Assembly: GCA_020635075.1 (NCBI GenBank)
Contig: JACKAM010000002.1
Coordinates: forward strand, 930,001-994,000
Direction of reading: 5' to 3'
DNA: 64,000 nucleotides
Source of the DNA: Pseudobdellovibrionaceae bacterium
GTDB lineage: Bacteria > Bdellovibrionota > Bdellovibrionia > Bdellovibrionales > UBA1609
In this document: positions 8,652-16,967 of the stretch, one piece after another
Layout of the letters: every line of letters begins with the position of its first letter
How positions within the stretch are numbered: position 1 is the stretch's first letter
The notes under the pieces: model-generated
Seen by the model: the letters and a program-made list of their open reading frames with translations, nothing else
Told to the model about the DNA's origin: nothing
Database searches by the model: none
Program-made: the position numbers and the translations under genes

Positions 8652-11252
8652 ATGTTTAAGAAATTTCAATTGAAAAACGGTCTACAGGTTCTGCTTGTCG
8701 AGAGTAAAAAATCCCCGGTGGTATCAGTCCAAATGTGGGTCAAAACCGGGAGTGCCGATGAACTCAAAGGTGAGGAGGGAATCAGCCACTTTATCGAACA
8801 TCTTTTGTTTAAAGGCACAAGGAAGTTTGGTGTCGGCGAGATCGCTTCAACGGTCGAGGGTTCGGGGGGAGAACTAAACGCCTACACATCTTTTGACCAA
8901 ACCGTCTTTTACATCACCATATCAAAGCACTTCGCAGATACGGCCCTTGAGTGCATTTCTGACATGATGGGCTTCCCACTTTTTGATGAGGCTGAGATTG
9001 ATAACGAACGCGAGGTGGTTCTAGAGGAGATCAAGCGCGGAAAAGACAACCCCCATAGGCAATCCAGCCAACTGCTTTTCAGTTCAGCATACAAAAAGCA
9101 CCCCTATGGCATCCCCGTCATCGGCTATGATAAGGTGGTTAGTGGAGTTTCAAAGAAGGCCCTCCTCGACTATTACCATAGTCGTTACGTACCTAAGAAT
9201 ATGACCCTGCTAGTAATTGGCGACTTCGACAGTCAGGAAATGAAATCAAAAGTTACAAACTATTTTTCTGAACTAAAAGAGTACAGGCTTCGCAAATCAC
9301 AAAGAAAGAAAGAGCCAAAGCAAGAGTCAGCTCGGGTCAAAGTCCAACAGACGGCCTTTGAGGAATCACTGCTAAATGTGGCTTGGAAGGTGCCGGGGAT
9401 CAAACACAAAGACATTCCGGCACTTGAGGTTTTGGCCCTGGTCCTCGGACAGGGCGACAGTTCTCGCCTCACCCACCGGCTCAGGCTGCAAAAACCACTG
9501 GTCAACTACATAGGCGCAAGTTGCTTTACCCCCTTTGAGCCAGGTTTCTTTGCCATTTCTTTGTCCACGGCCAGAGAGAATCTAGAGGAAGTTCTGGTCG
9601 CCCTAAGTGAAGAGATCGAATCAATTCTCAAGGCTCCACCCGGAGGGGAAGAAATCCGTAAGGCGGTCGTGAACTTGGCAAGCGAAGAATTTTACTCAAT
9701 GGAGACCGTCGATGGCATGGCCAGGAAGTTCGGTTCCTACGAGCATCTTTACGGAGACTACAAGTATTTCAATGAATTTATGAAGGCCGTATATGCCCTG
9801 ACTCCCGAGGACATTCTGGCAGTTGCGAGAAAATATCTTAAGCCTGAGACCATGACGGTGACGATGACTACCCCACGGGGAGAGAAGGAAGCAGAAAAGG
9901 CCCTTAAGCGTTGGGCAAAAAAATTTGAAATCCCTAAGAAGGAAAGAAACTCAAGGGAAATATCCTACAAAAGGCCTCCTCGCCTAAAGTGGAAAATGTC
10001 GGCTTCAGCACCTGCGGATCCGGAGTTACCTGTTAAGCAGCAGCGAAAAGATGGTGTTCTTATCTTAAGAACCGCTCACGAAACTCCGGTGGTAAATCTC
10101 CGCTGCGGGTTTAGAGGTGGCTTGAGGCAGGAGCCAGACGGTAAGTCCGGACTGACGGAGCTGCTTTCCCGTTGCTGGGCAACATCAACGAAGTCGTACT
10201 CGGAACAGGAAATGTACAAGTCAGTTGAGTCAATGGCCGCGAGTTTGTCAGCTTTTGGCGGACGGAACACAGCGGGCCTCAGTCTTACGGCCATGTCGGG
10301 GTATTGGGACCAGGCCTTAGATCTTTTTGAAAGTGTACTGGTGGAGCCAAACTTTCCCGAGGAAATTGTCGATCGGGAAAAAATTGTCATGTTGGAGCAT
10401 CTAAAAAATCGCAATGACAACCCTGCACAGATAGCGATCTTGCGTTATATGGAAAACATGTTCGGAGATCACCCTTATGGAAGGGATCCCCTGGGGGATG
10501 TTGAATCAATATCTAGCCTTACAAGTGAGGATCTCAATCGACACTATTCAAGAATGGTAACGAGAAAGAACTTTGTAGGTGTGTCCTCTGGAGATATGGA
10601 TGGAAGCATTTTGAATCAGCGTCTAGACAAGTACCTCTCAGAGTTGCCTGCTGGAGATAAGATTCGCGACCACTACCAGTTTTCACCTAAAACGGAAGAT
10701 GTAAGAACATTTGAGAAGAGTGAAAAGGAGCAAACGCACATTGTCTATGGATTTCCTGGCCTCACCTTTTCAGACCCGCGACGATATAGCCTACAGGTAC
10801 TTCAATCTGTATTGGCAGGTCAGGGGGGGCGACTGTTTATTGAACTTCGAGACAAGGCCTCACTTGCCTACTCCGTGGCGCCCTTGAGAATGGAGGGGCT
10901 CGATGCTGGATATTTTGGAGCCTACATTGGTTGTTCCCCTGAAAAGGGCCAAAAGGCCATTCAAATGATGGAAGCTGAATTCAAGAAACTTTGTGAGACC
11001 ACTGTTGCTGATCAGGAGCTGGACAGGGCCCGGCGCTACCTGATTGGTCGTCACGACATAGATTTGCAAAAGAACTCAGCAGTGACGGCGGCAATCTTGT
11101 TTGATGAGATCTACGACGTCGATTTTAGGGAGACGTATAAATACGCGGAGAAAATTAATGCGGTCACGGGAGAAAGCCTGCGTGACTTGGCTCAGTTTCT
11201 GTTTCAACAGACCTCGGTCATCAGTGCGGTTGGAAGGGAATGCCCATGGTGA
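8652..11252 (+). CDS. M16-family zinc metalloprotease (two-domain pitrilysin-like)
   Basis: The 866-residue protein contains two M16 halves. The first has the inverted zinc motif HFIEH at 46-50 and the third zinc ligand Glu126 in EVVLEE, so it should be active. The second half, from about 455, lacks the motif (TELLSRC at the equivalent place) and is the usual inactive partner domain that helps close the chamber. There is no clear signal peptide, so it may be cytoplasmic or exported by another route. M16 enzymes degrade small peptides and signal sequences. It is transcribed away from hemW and followed by about 210 bp before the next gene. Confidence 0.93.
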   Translation: MFKKFQLKNGLQVLLVESKKSPVVSVQMWVKTGSADELKGEEGISHFIEHLLFKGTRKFGVGEIASTVEGSGGELNAYTSFDQTVFYITISKHFADTALECISDMMGFPLFDEAEIDNEREVVLEEIKRGKDNPHRQSSQLLFSSAYKKHPYGIPVIGYDKVVSGVSKKALLDYYHSRYVPKNMTLLVIGDFDSQEMKSKVTNYFSELKEYRLRKSQRKKEPKQESARVKVQQTAFEESLLNVAWKVPGIKHKDIPALEVLALVLGQGDSSRLTHRLRLQKPLVNYIGASCFTPFEPGFFAISLSTARENLEEVLVALSEEIESILKAPPGGEEIRKAVVNLASEEFYSMETVDGMARKFGSYEHLYGDYKYFNEFMKAVYALTPEDILAVARKYLKPETMTVTMTTPRGEKEAEKALKRWAKKFEIPKKERNSREISYKRPPRLKWKMSASAPADPELPVKQQRKDGVLILRTAHETPVVNLRCGFRGGLRQEPDGKSGLTELLSRCWATSTKSYSEQEMYKSVESMAASLSAFGGRNTAGLSLTAMSGYWDQALDLFESVLVEPNFPEEIVDREKIVMLEHLKNRNDNPAQIAILRYMENMFGDHPYGRDPLGDVESISSLTSEDLNRHYSRMVTRKNFVGVSSGDMDGSILNQRLDKYLSELPAGDKIRDHYQFSPKTEDVRTFEKSEKEQTHIVYGFPGLTFSDPRRYSLQVLQSVLAGQGGRLFIELRDKASLAYSVAPLRMEGLDAGYFGAYIGCSPEKGQKAIQMMEAEFKKLCETTVADQELDRARRYLIGRHDIDLQKNSAVTAAILFDEIYDVDFRETYKYAEKINAVTGESLRDLAQFLFQQTSVISAVGRECPW

Positions 11253-11307
11253 GACGCCATAAGGCTCGATTATCTGAAAAATAATTTGTCTCAATGTTTG
11301 CGGCCCG

Positions 11308-11337
11308 GGGTGTTTCAAAATGAAGCAAATCCCGGGT
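11308..11337 (+). other. Hairpin after the M16 protease gene
   Basis: Two CCCGGG palindromes flank an inner GTTTC/GAAGC pairing, giving a bulged hairpin in the 210-bp gap. No T-run follows, so it is at best a weak terminator. The rest of the gap shows a TAAAAT element (11387-11392) without a matching -35 box. Confidence 0.25.
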
Positions 11338-11463
11338 CCTTGGACCAGAGTGAATCGGTCAGACGAAAAAAACCTAATGATCTTGGTAAAATAGAAGTTG
11401 ATGTGTGCCGAAAGTCTATAGAGGGATGTTTGACCTCCAGGACTGCGACCAAGGAGACTTCCT

Positions 11464-12090
11464 ATGAGCGGCGATCACAAGGGCCCCAAGCCGGACCTCA
11501 TCACTTCATCAAAGGAGTATTTTGATGAGGCTGTAGGTACAGCCTTGCAAGAGAGACGAGTTCAAGCATCGGTTCCCGCCCGAAGCTATTTGGTCGATCT
11601 CCTCGACTTCTACTTGCAGACCGAGAATCTCTTTGAGGAGTCCCCCGAGACTGGCAAAAAGAAAAGTAGCACCTTGGCCGAGATGTATTTAACTGCGGTG
11701 AACTCCGAACCAAGCCTTAAGGTGGAAATGCTCAAAAGACTAGGGGACATGAGTCTGTACATCAGCGGGTTTTTTGGCGAGTCGCTCAAAAGAAAGATTG
11801 TGGACATTGATTATTATGCCGACATCGGTGGATCAGCCTATGGAAGTCTGGCGAGTATGACCGCTATCGACGAGGTGGCTGAAGTCTACCACGATTTTTC
11901 GCATAGGTTCCTTGAGTACGTGGATGTTTTAACCTGTATTAGTGAGAAGTCTTTTGTTGTAAGTCAGGCAGACCTGCTGAGGCTTTATGACCGGTATGTC
12001 CTAACTGGATCAAAGCAGGCTCAGGACGAATTGAATGCCAAGGGTCTGGTTGCCCCCACCCCATATGCAAAGAAAGTCATTCGCCAGTAA
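11464..12090 (+). CDS. Conserved-looking protein of unknown function (208 aa)
   Basis: I do not recognise this family. The protein is soluble, mostly helical in appearance and mildly acidic, with no signal peptide, cysteine motif or nucleotide-binding loop. Visible blocks are SYLVDLLDFYLQ (about 39-50), a helical LAEMYLTAV, a DIDYYADIGGSAYGSL segment (about 117-132) and EVYHDFSHRFLEY. The start ATG is preceded by AAGGAG at about 8 nt. It lies between the M16 protease and tatBC on the same strand but with gaps of 210 and 70 bp, so co-transcription is uncertain. Good coding character and a ribosome binding site support a real gene. Confidence 0.75.
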   Translation: MSGDHKGPKPDLITSSKEYFDEAVGTALQERRVQASVPARSYLVDLLDFYLQTENLFEESPETGKKKSSTLAEMYLTAVNSEPSLKVEMLKRLGDMSLYISGFFGESLKRKIVDIDYYADIGGSAYGSLASMTAIDEVAEVYHDFSHRFLEYVDVLTCISEKSFVVSQADLLRLYDRYVLTGSKQAQDELNAKGLVAPTPYAKKVIRQ

Positions 12091-12161
12091 ACGGCTGGTA
12101 TCCATAAAGAATCCTGTTCTCTCTGATAGACCTTTGGGGCCACATGGGCTAACATTGATCT

Positions 12162-12569
12162 ATGTTTAACATGGGATTTACAGAACTGATTGTACTTGGT
12201 GTATTCGCACTGATTGTTATCGGGCCCAAGCAACTTCCCGAGGTGGCCCGAGTCGTCGGCCGCATGATCAATGAGTTTAAGCGAGCCACTGGAGATTTTA
12301 CGGCATCAATCAGTAACGTTAAGCATCAGGCCAATCAGTATATGCAAAAAACTGAGGATAGTATTCGAGATCATGTTGAAATTGCTAAAAAGGAGATGGC
12401 TGAAGCAGCAAATCTCGCTCGTGATGAGGATCTAAACCAGGACTTTCACCATGGAGAACCTGGGGAAGAAAGGTTTCATGCGGATGACAACACCGCACCC
12501 CAGGAAAGCGATCCCCCATTGGCGTCCTCGCCAGCAGGGAAGGACAAATCTAAAAAAGATCAGGTATGA
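12162..12569 (+). CDS. tatB: Sec-independent translocase subunit TatB
   Basis: TatB with TatC forms the twin-arginine signal receptor that exports folded proteins across the inner membrane. The 135-residue protein has one N-terminal membrane helix (about 5-20), the hinge GPKQLPE, then an amphipathic helix (VARVVGRMINEFKRATGDF) and a long charged tail. The MFNMGFTEL start and GP-x-x-LP hinge fit TatB better than TatA, and the tail is longer than in most TatA proteins. It overlaps tatC by 4 nt (ATGA), indicating translational coupling. No separate tatA is in this window. Confidence 0.88.
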   Translation: MFNMGFTELIVLGVFALIVIGPKQLPEVARVVGRMINEFKRATGDFTASISNVKHQANQYMQKTEDSIRDHVEIAKKEMAEAANLARDEDLNQDFHHGEPGEERFHADDNTAPQESDPPLASSPAGKDKSKKDQV

Positions 12570-13318
12570 ATCAGGGCCAAGTGGAACCAAACAATCAATC
12601 TCTCGTCGATCACTTGACTGAACTGAGGACGCGATTGGTTTGGTCGATAGTAGCGATTTTTGTAGGCTTTCTCGTCTGCTGGGTATTTAGTGATCTTTTG
12701 TTTGATATTGTGCGCAGGCCCATCGCCCCCTACCTTAAGTCGACGACGGGGGGGCTGGTTTTTACTGCTCCCATGGATAAATTTCTCGCCCACATTAAGG
12801 TGTCACTGCTTGGGGGGGCCATTTTAGCCTGCCCCTTTTGGATGTTTCAGCTGTGGAAATTTGTGGCTCCTGGCCTATACGATAAAGAGAGAAAGTACGC
12901 GGTCAGCTTTATAGGATTTGGCACGGTTCTGTTTTTGACGGGCGTGAGTTTTGTCTATTTCGTGGTCTATCCAATGGCATTTAAGTTTTTAATGACTTTT
13001 GGTGGCGAGACGGATGCCCCGATGATTACGATTGGGGAGTACCTATCCTTCTTTGTCACCACCACCCTAGTTTTTGGTGTGGCATTTGAAATGCCGGTCA
13101 TTTTGGCCATTTTGGGAATGATGGGGATTGTCTCGGGGGATTTTCTCGCCAGGTACCGCAGGTATGCTTACGTCTTGCTTGCGGCGATGTCCGCCATCTT
13201 TACTCCGCCAGATGTCCTCAGTATGCTTTTTATGATGGGCCCGATGCTGCTGCTCTATGAAATTTCAGTGCTTCTGGTTAAGATGCTCGCGCAAAATCAA
13301 GATAGCCAAAACTCCTAA
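12566..13318 (+). CDS. tatC: Sec-independent translocase subunit TatC
   Basis: TatC is the six-helix inner-membrane core of the Tat translocase and binds twin-arginine signals. At 250 residues it has the family length. The signature N-terminus HLTELRTRL (about 16-24) is present, followed by six hydrophobic segments and the conserved FxxxPxxF-like region (WMFQLWKFVAPGLY). The ATG overlaps the tatB stop. Its stop codon overlaps the stop of the convergent mutase gene by 4 nt, so the two transcription units meet without any terminator between them. Confidence 0.96.
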   Translation: MNQGQVEPNNQSLVDHLTELRTRLVWSIVAIFVGFLVCWVFSDLLFDIVRRPIAPYLKSTTGGLVFTAPMDKFLAHIKVSLLGGAILACPFWMFQLWKFVAPGLYDKERKYAVSFIGFGTVLFLTGVSFVYFVVYPMAFKFLMTFGGETDAPMITIGEYLSFFVTTTLVFGVAFEMPVILAILGMMGIVSGDFLARYRRYAYVLLAAMSAIFTPPDVLSMLFMMGPMLLLYEISVLLVKMLAQNQDSQNS

Positions 13319-14925
13319 AGAGTCAGAGTTTCTTTGTATTGGCCAAACACCTGGCGAAGAGCGTCCGAAATTTCCCCTAAGGTGACCTGGTTTTCCACGG
13401 CATCGATAAACACGGGCATTAGGTTGTCTGTTCCCAGAGCGGCATTGCGAATTTTCTCCAGATGAGAGTCGACCATTGTTTGGCGTCGGGAGGCTTTGAA
13501 TTTTTTAAGGCGGGCGATTTGTTCGTTGGCCGTATCTTCAGAAATCTTTAAGGTTTCGATTGGGGCATCGATATCCTGCACAAAATCATTAACACCAACA
13601 ATAATCTCGCGCCTGGCTTCAACATCCAATTGATACTGGTAGGCCGAGTTTTGGATTTCGTTTTGAATCCAGCCTTTCTCGATACAGGAAACCACGCCGC
13701 CCAGACCTTCGATTCGTTCGATGTAATCGTAAGCACGTTTTTCCAGGTCATCGGTCATGGATTCAACAAAATAGCTGCCGGCCATCGGGTCAATCACATC
13801 TGTGACGCCGGATTCATGGGCAATAACCTGCTGGGTTCTAAGGGCAATGGTCGCCGCACGCTCAGTTGGCAAGCCAAGCGCCTCATCCATACTATTAGTA
13901 TGTAGGCTCTGGGTGCCGCCAAGAACTGAAGCAAGTGCTTGCATGGTCACGCGCACAATGTTGTTTTCGGGCTGTTGAGCCGTCAGAGTAACGCCAGCCG
14001 TTTGACTATGAAACCGCAGCTTCATGGACTTAGCATCTTTCGCGCCAAATCGTTCTTTCATAATCTTGGCCCACATACGCCTGGCCGCACGAAACTTGGC
14101 GATCTCCTCAAAAAAATTATTATGAACGTTAAAGAAAAAACTCAGTCGCCCAGCAAATTGGTCGACGTCGAGGCCACAATCAACAGCGGCCTGAACATAG
14201 GTGATGCCGTTGGCAAGAGTGAACGCCAGCTCCTGTACAGCCGTTGCACCGGCCTCGCGAATATGATAGCCGGAAATACTTATGGTGTTCCATTCAGGAA
14301 TATCTCTTCCACAGTAAGCGAAGATGTCGGTGATAATCCGCATACTGGGCTTCGGTGGAAAAATATAGGTTCCTCGTGCGATATATTCCTTGAGGAGGTC
14401 ATTTTGAATGGTGCCCCTCAGCTGGCCTAAGGCGACACCCCTCTTGCGGGCGACAGCTGCATAGAGAGCAAGTAAAATTCCGGCCGTGGAGTTGATGGTC
14501 ATAGAAGTTGAAATTTTATCCAGCGGAAGACCATCAAGGAGGATATCCATGTCTTCGACGGAAGAAATGGCCACACCAACCTTGCCGACTTCACCAGTCG
14601 CCATCAGGTGATCAGAGTCGTATCCCATCTGGGTGGGAAGGTCGAAAGCCACACTCAAGCCAGTGGTGCCGCGCTCAAGAAGCATTTTATATCGATGATT
14701 GCTCTCGCGGGCGGAGCCAAAGCCGGCATATTGTCGCATAGTCCAAAGGCGACCCCGGTACATTGTTTCCTGAACACCGCGGGTAAATGGAAACTCTCCG
14801 GGGGCAGAGTTGTCGCCCGCCCCCTCTTTGTCTGGACTCCAAGAGGACTTGTCGTAGTAAGCGTTTAGCTCAATGCCACTGGAGTTTTTAAATACAGGCT
14901 TTCTCTCCCGGGATCTATCGCTCAT
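13315..14925 (-). CDS. Methylmalonyl-CoA mutase large (catalytic) subunit, no B12 domain
   Basis: The protein holds the substrate-binding TIM barrel of coenzyme-B12 acyl-CoA mutases but ends at 536 residues, so the cobalamin-binding domain must be a separate polypeptide encoded elsewhere. Methylmalonyl-specific residues are visible: the Tyr of TMY (Tyr56), the Arg of PSMRII (Arg196) and the His of SGYHIREAG (His221). Isobutyryl-CoA mutases carry Phe and Gln at the first two positions. It isomerises methylmalonyl-CoA to succinyl-CoA, the step after propionyl-CoA carboxylase. The ATG overlaps the biotin-carrier stop (ATGA), making it the last gene of the asnS-pcc operon. Confidence 0.9.
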   Translation of the reverse strand: MSDRSRERKPVFKNSSGIELNAYYDKSSWSPDKEGAGDNSAPGEFPFTRGVQETMYRGRLWTMRQYAGFGSARESNHRYKMLLERGTTGLSVAFDLPTQMGYDSDHLMATGEVGKVGVAISSVEDMDILLDGLPLDKISTSMTINSTAGILLALYAAVARKRGVALGQLRGTIQNDLLKEYIARGTYIFPPKPSMRIITDIFAYCGRDIPEWNTISISGYHIREAGATAVQELAFTLANGITYVQAAVDCGLDVDQFAGRLSFFFNVHNNFFEEIAKFRAARRMWAKIMKERFGAKDAKSMKLRFHSQTAGVTLTAQQPENNIVRVTMQALASVLGGTQSLHTNSMDEALGLPTERAATIALRTQQVIAHESGVTDVIDPMAGSYFVESMTDDLEKRAYDYIERIEGLGGVVSCIEKGWIQNEIQNSAYQYQLDVEARREIIVGVNDFVQDIDAPIETLKISEDTANEQIARLKKFKASRRQTMVDSHLEKIRNAALGTDNLMPVFIDAVENQVTLGEISDALRQVFGQYKETLTL

Positions 14926-15446
14926 GATTCAAAGCTGATCAGGACAGTGCCTGCCTCAACGTTGTCCCCTTCTTTAACGTGGATGGACTTAATCTTAACG
15001 TCACGGGGTGCGCGCATCTCATTTTCCATTTTCATCGCCTCCATAATTAGGAGGGGCGAGTCTGCGGCGACGTCCTCACCCTCTGCGCAGAGGATATTGA
15101 CAATTTTTCCAGGCATTCCTGAGTCGAGAGAAGCGCCGCCTCCAAAATTCCCGCCTTTTTTAAGGCTCTCATGAAGCAGCTTTTCCTCGTTAAAGATTCG
15201 CACAGTCCGGAAGGAGCCACGAGTGTAAACATTGTATTCGGTGTCGTGTCCAACCACATCGACCAAGTAGGAGCTATTGTTAAAGATCAAACTGATTGTG
15301 TCGTCAGCTCTCTGATAATCTAACTTTGGAATTTCGTAGTTGATCCAATCCTGATCCTCGGCCTTAATTGAGACCTTCCATGTGGTCCGAGTTTCATTGA
15401 CGTTAACTTCGTATTTTGTGTCATTTGATTCGGCTTCAAAATACAT
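14922..15446 (-). CDS. Biotin carboxyl carrier subunit of acyl-CoA carboxylase
   Basis: The C-terminal biotinyl domain has the MEAMKMENEM motif whose Lys is biotinylated, preceded by a Gly-rich hinge and followed by VKEGDNVEAG. The first about 95 residues form a beta-rich domain resembling the barrel part of the BT linker domain of propionyl-CoA carboxylase alpha. The ATG at 15446 lies 2 nt after the biotin-carboxylase stop and is preferred over an upstream in-frame start inside that gene. In most alpha subunits these parts are fused to the biotin carboxylase; here they are a separate 174-residue chain. It carries CO2 between the carboxylase and the carboxyltransferase. Confidence 0.9.
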   Translation of the reverse strand: MYFEAESNDTKYEVNVNETRTTWKVSIKAEDQDWINYEIPKLDYQRADDTISLIFNNSSYLVDVVGHDTEYNVYTRGSFRTVRIFNEEKLLHESLKKGGNFGGGASLDSGMPGKIVNILCAEGEDVAADSPLLIMEAMKMENEMRAPRDVKIKSIHVKEGDNVEAGTVLISFES

Positions 15447-15448
15447 GA

Positions 15449-16951
15449 TTACACCCTCAATGATTTTTGTCGGCCCACATCTTTCCATCTGCTAGCCAGG
15501 TTAAAGTCGCTAATGTCCCGAGACTTACTGTCCTTATAGGCACTAATGGCTGCCGAAATGAGGAAGACGTGCTCGTCGACAAACATAAAAAGCTGGCGCT
15601 GTCGTTTACCTTTGATTTCTTTGTCGATAAACTGAGTCGTATAGGTGCCATCCAAAAACGTCGGATGGTCAAGAATGTTCTTATGAAGAACAATATTGCT
15701 CTTTACCCCAGTCAGCATGAACTCAGCTAAGGCTCTTTTTAGGCGGCGAATACACTCTTCCCGACTGTGTCCCCAAACAATGAGTTTGGCGATCATTGGG
15801 TCGTAGTAAATTGGGATTTCGTAACCAGGATATGCATAGCCATCTACCCGGACGAAGGGTCCCTGGGGGATTCGACAGCGGCGAATCTTGCCTGGGCACG
15901 GAGTGAAGTTGACTGGGTCTTCAGCGCAAATCCGGACCTCAATGGAGTGCCCTTTCTGAGTGATCTCTTCCTGCTTAAAGGAGAGCTTCCTTCCCGCAGC
16001 AACAAAGATCTGCTCCTGGACCAGATCGACTCCAGTGACCATTTCGGTGATCGGATGTTCAACCTGAAGGCGGGTATTCATCTCCATGAAGAAGAACTCT
16101 TTGGTGCTATTGTCAAAAATAAACTCGACCGTTCCGGCGCCAACGTAGCTAATGGTCTCAGCGGCGCGAACCGCGACGCGACCCATTTCCTCCCGGACCT
16201 CTTGTGGTACGGAAATGCTGGGGCTCTCCTCAATGATCTTTTGATTTCTGCGCTGAACAGAACACTCGCGTTCAAAAAGATGAACGACATTACCATGTTT
16301 ATCTCCAAACACCTGAATTTCAATGTGCTTGGGGTTTTGAATAAACCTCTCAATAAAAACACGATCGTCGCCAAAATAATTTTTGCCTTCAAACTGACAG
16401 GCACGAAAGGCGCTGGCCAGTTCATCGGGGCCATGGGCCACGCGAATCCCTTTTCCGCCGCCACCGGCAGAAGCTTTGATCATTACCGGGTAACCAATGC
16501 GTTCAGATTCTGATTTGGCATGATCCAAGTCCCGAATGACTCCATCGGACCCAGGAACCGTTGGCACCCCGGCTTCAATCATCAAATCACGGGAAGAGAG
16601 CTTGTCCCCCATTGCGATGATATTGTCTGGGGTGGGTCCAATAAAGGTGATGCCCGCCTCTTCAACCTTTCTGGCGAAGTCGGCGTTTTCACTCAAAAAG
16701 CCGTAGCCCGGGTGAATGGCGTCTGCGCCACACTCTTTAGCCACGTCAATGATCTTGTCGACAACTAAATAGGACTCCTTACTCGGCCCAGGCCCAATCA
16801 TATAGGCCCTATCGGCGAGGAGGACGTGAGCACTGTTGCGATCGGCCTCGCTGTAGACGGCAATGGTTTCAATACCCAGCTCCCGACAACACCGGATCAC
16901 TCGAATGGCGATTTCGCCACGATTTGCAATCAAAACTCGCTTAAACACCAT
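15449..16951 (-). CDS. pccA: Biotin carboxylase subunit of propionyl/acyl-CoA carboxylase
   Basis: This ATP-grasp enzyme carboxylates biotin. It starts VFKRVLIANRGEIA and has the ATP-binding loop ASAGGGGKGIR (near residue 160), the EFIFD segment and EMNTRLQVEHPITE. At about 500 residues it exceeds bare AccC by about 45 residues. The extra C-terminal helix (VFLISAAISAYKD) resembles the helix that begins the BT domain of PccA. ATG at 16951 is chosen because GAGGGGG lies just upstream; a start 36 nt earlier would overlap pccB. AccC of the fatty-acid enzyme is the alternative, but the operon with PccB and the mutase favours propionyl-CoA. Confidence 0.93.
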   Translation of the reverse strand: MVFKRVLIANRGEIAIRVIRCCRELGIETIAVYSEADRNSAHVLLADRAYMIGPGPSKESYLVVDKIIDVAKECGADAIHPGYGFLSENADFARKVEEAGITFIGPTPDNIIAMGDKLSSRDLMIEAGVPTVPGSDGVIRDLDHAKSESERIGYPVMIKASAGGGGKGIRVAHGPDELASAFRACQFEGKNYFGDDRVFIERFIQNPKHIEIQVFGDKHGNVVHLFERECSVQRRNQKIIEESPSISVPQEVREEMGRVAVRAAETISYVGAGTVEFIFDNSTKEFFFMEMNTRLQVEHPITEMVTGVDLVQEQIFVAAGRKLSFKQEEITQKGHSIEVRICAEDPVNFTPCPGKIRRCRIPQGPFVRVDGYAYPGYEIPIYYDPMIAKLIVWGHSREECIRRLKRALAEFMLTGVKSNIVLHKNILDHPTFLDGTYTTQFIDKEIKGKRQRQLFMFVDEHVFLISAAISAYKDSKSRDISDFNLASRWKDVGRQKSLRV

Positions 16952-16967
16952 TTCGTTCCCCCTCGGA

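Noticed and set aside
15767..16513. Plus-strand ORF opposite biotin carboxylase
   Set aside because: Antisense shadow; composition follows the codon pattern of the real gene.
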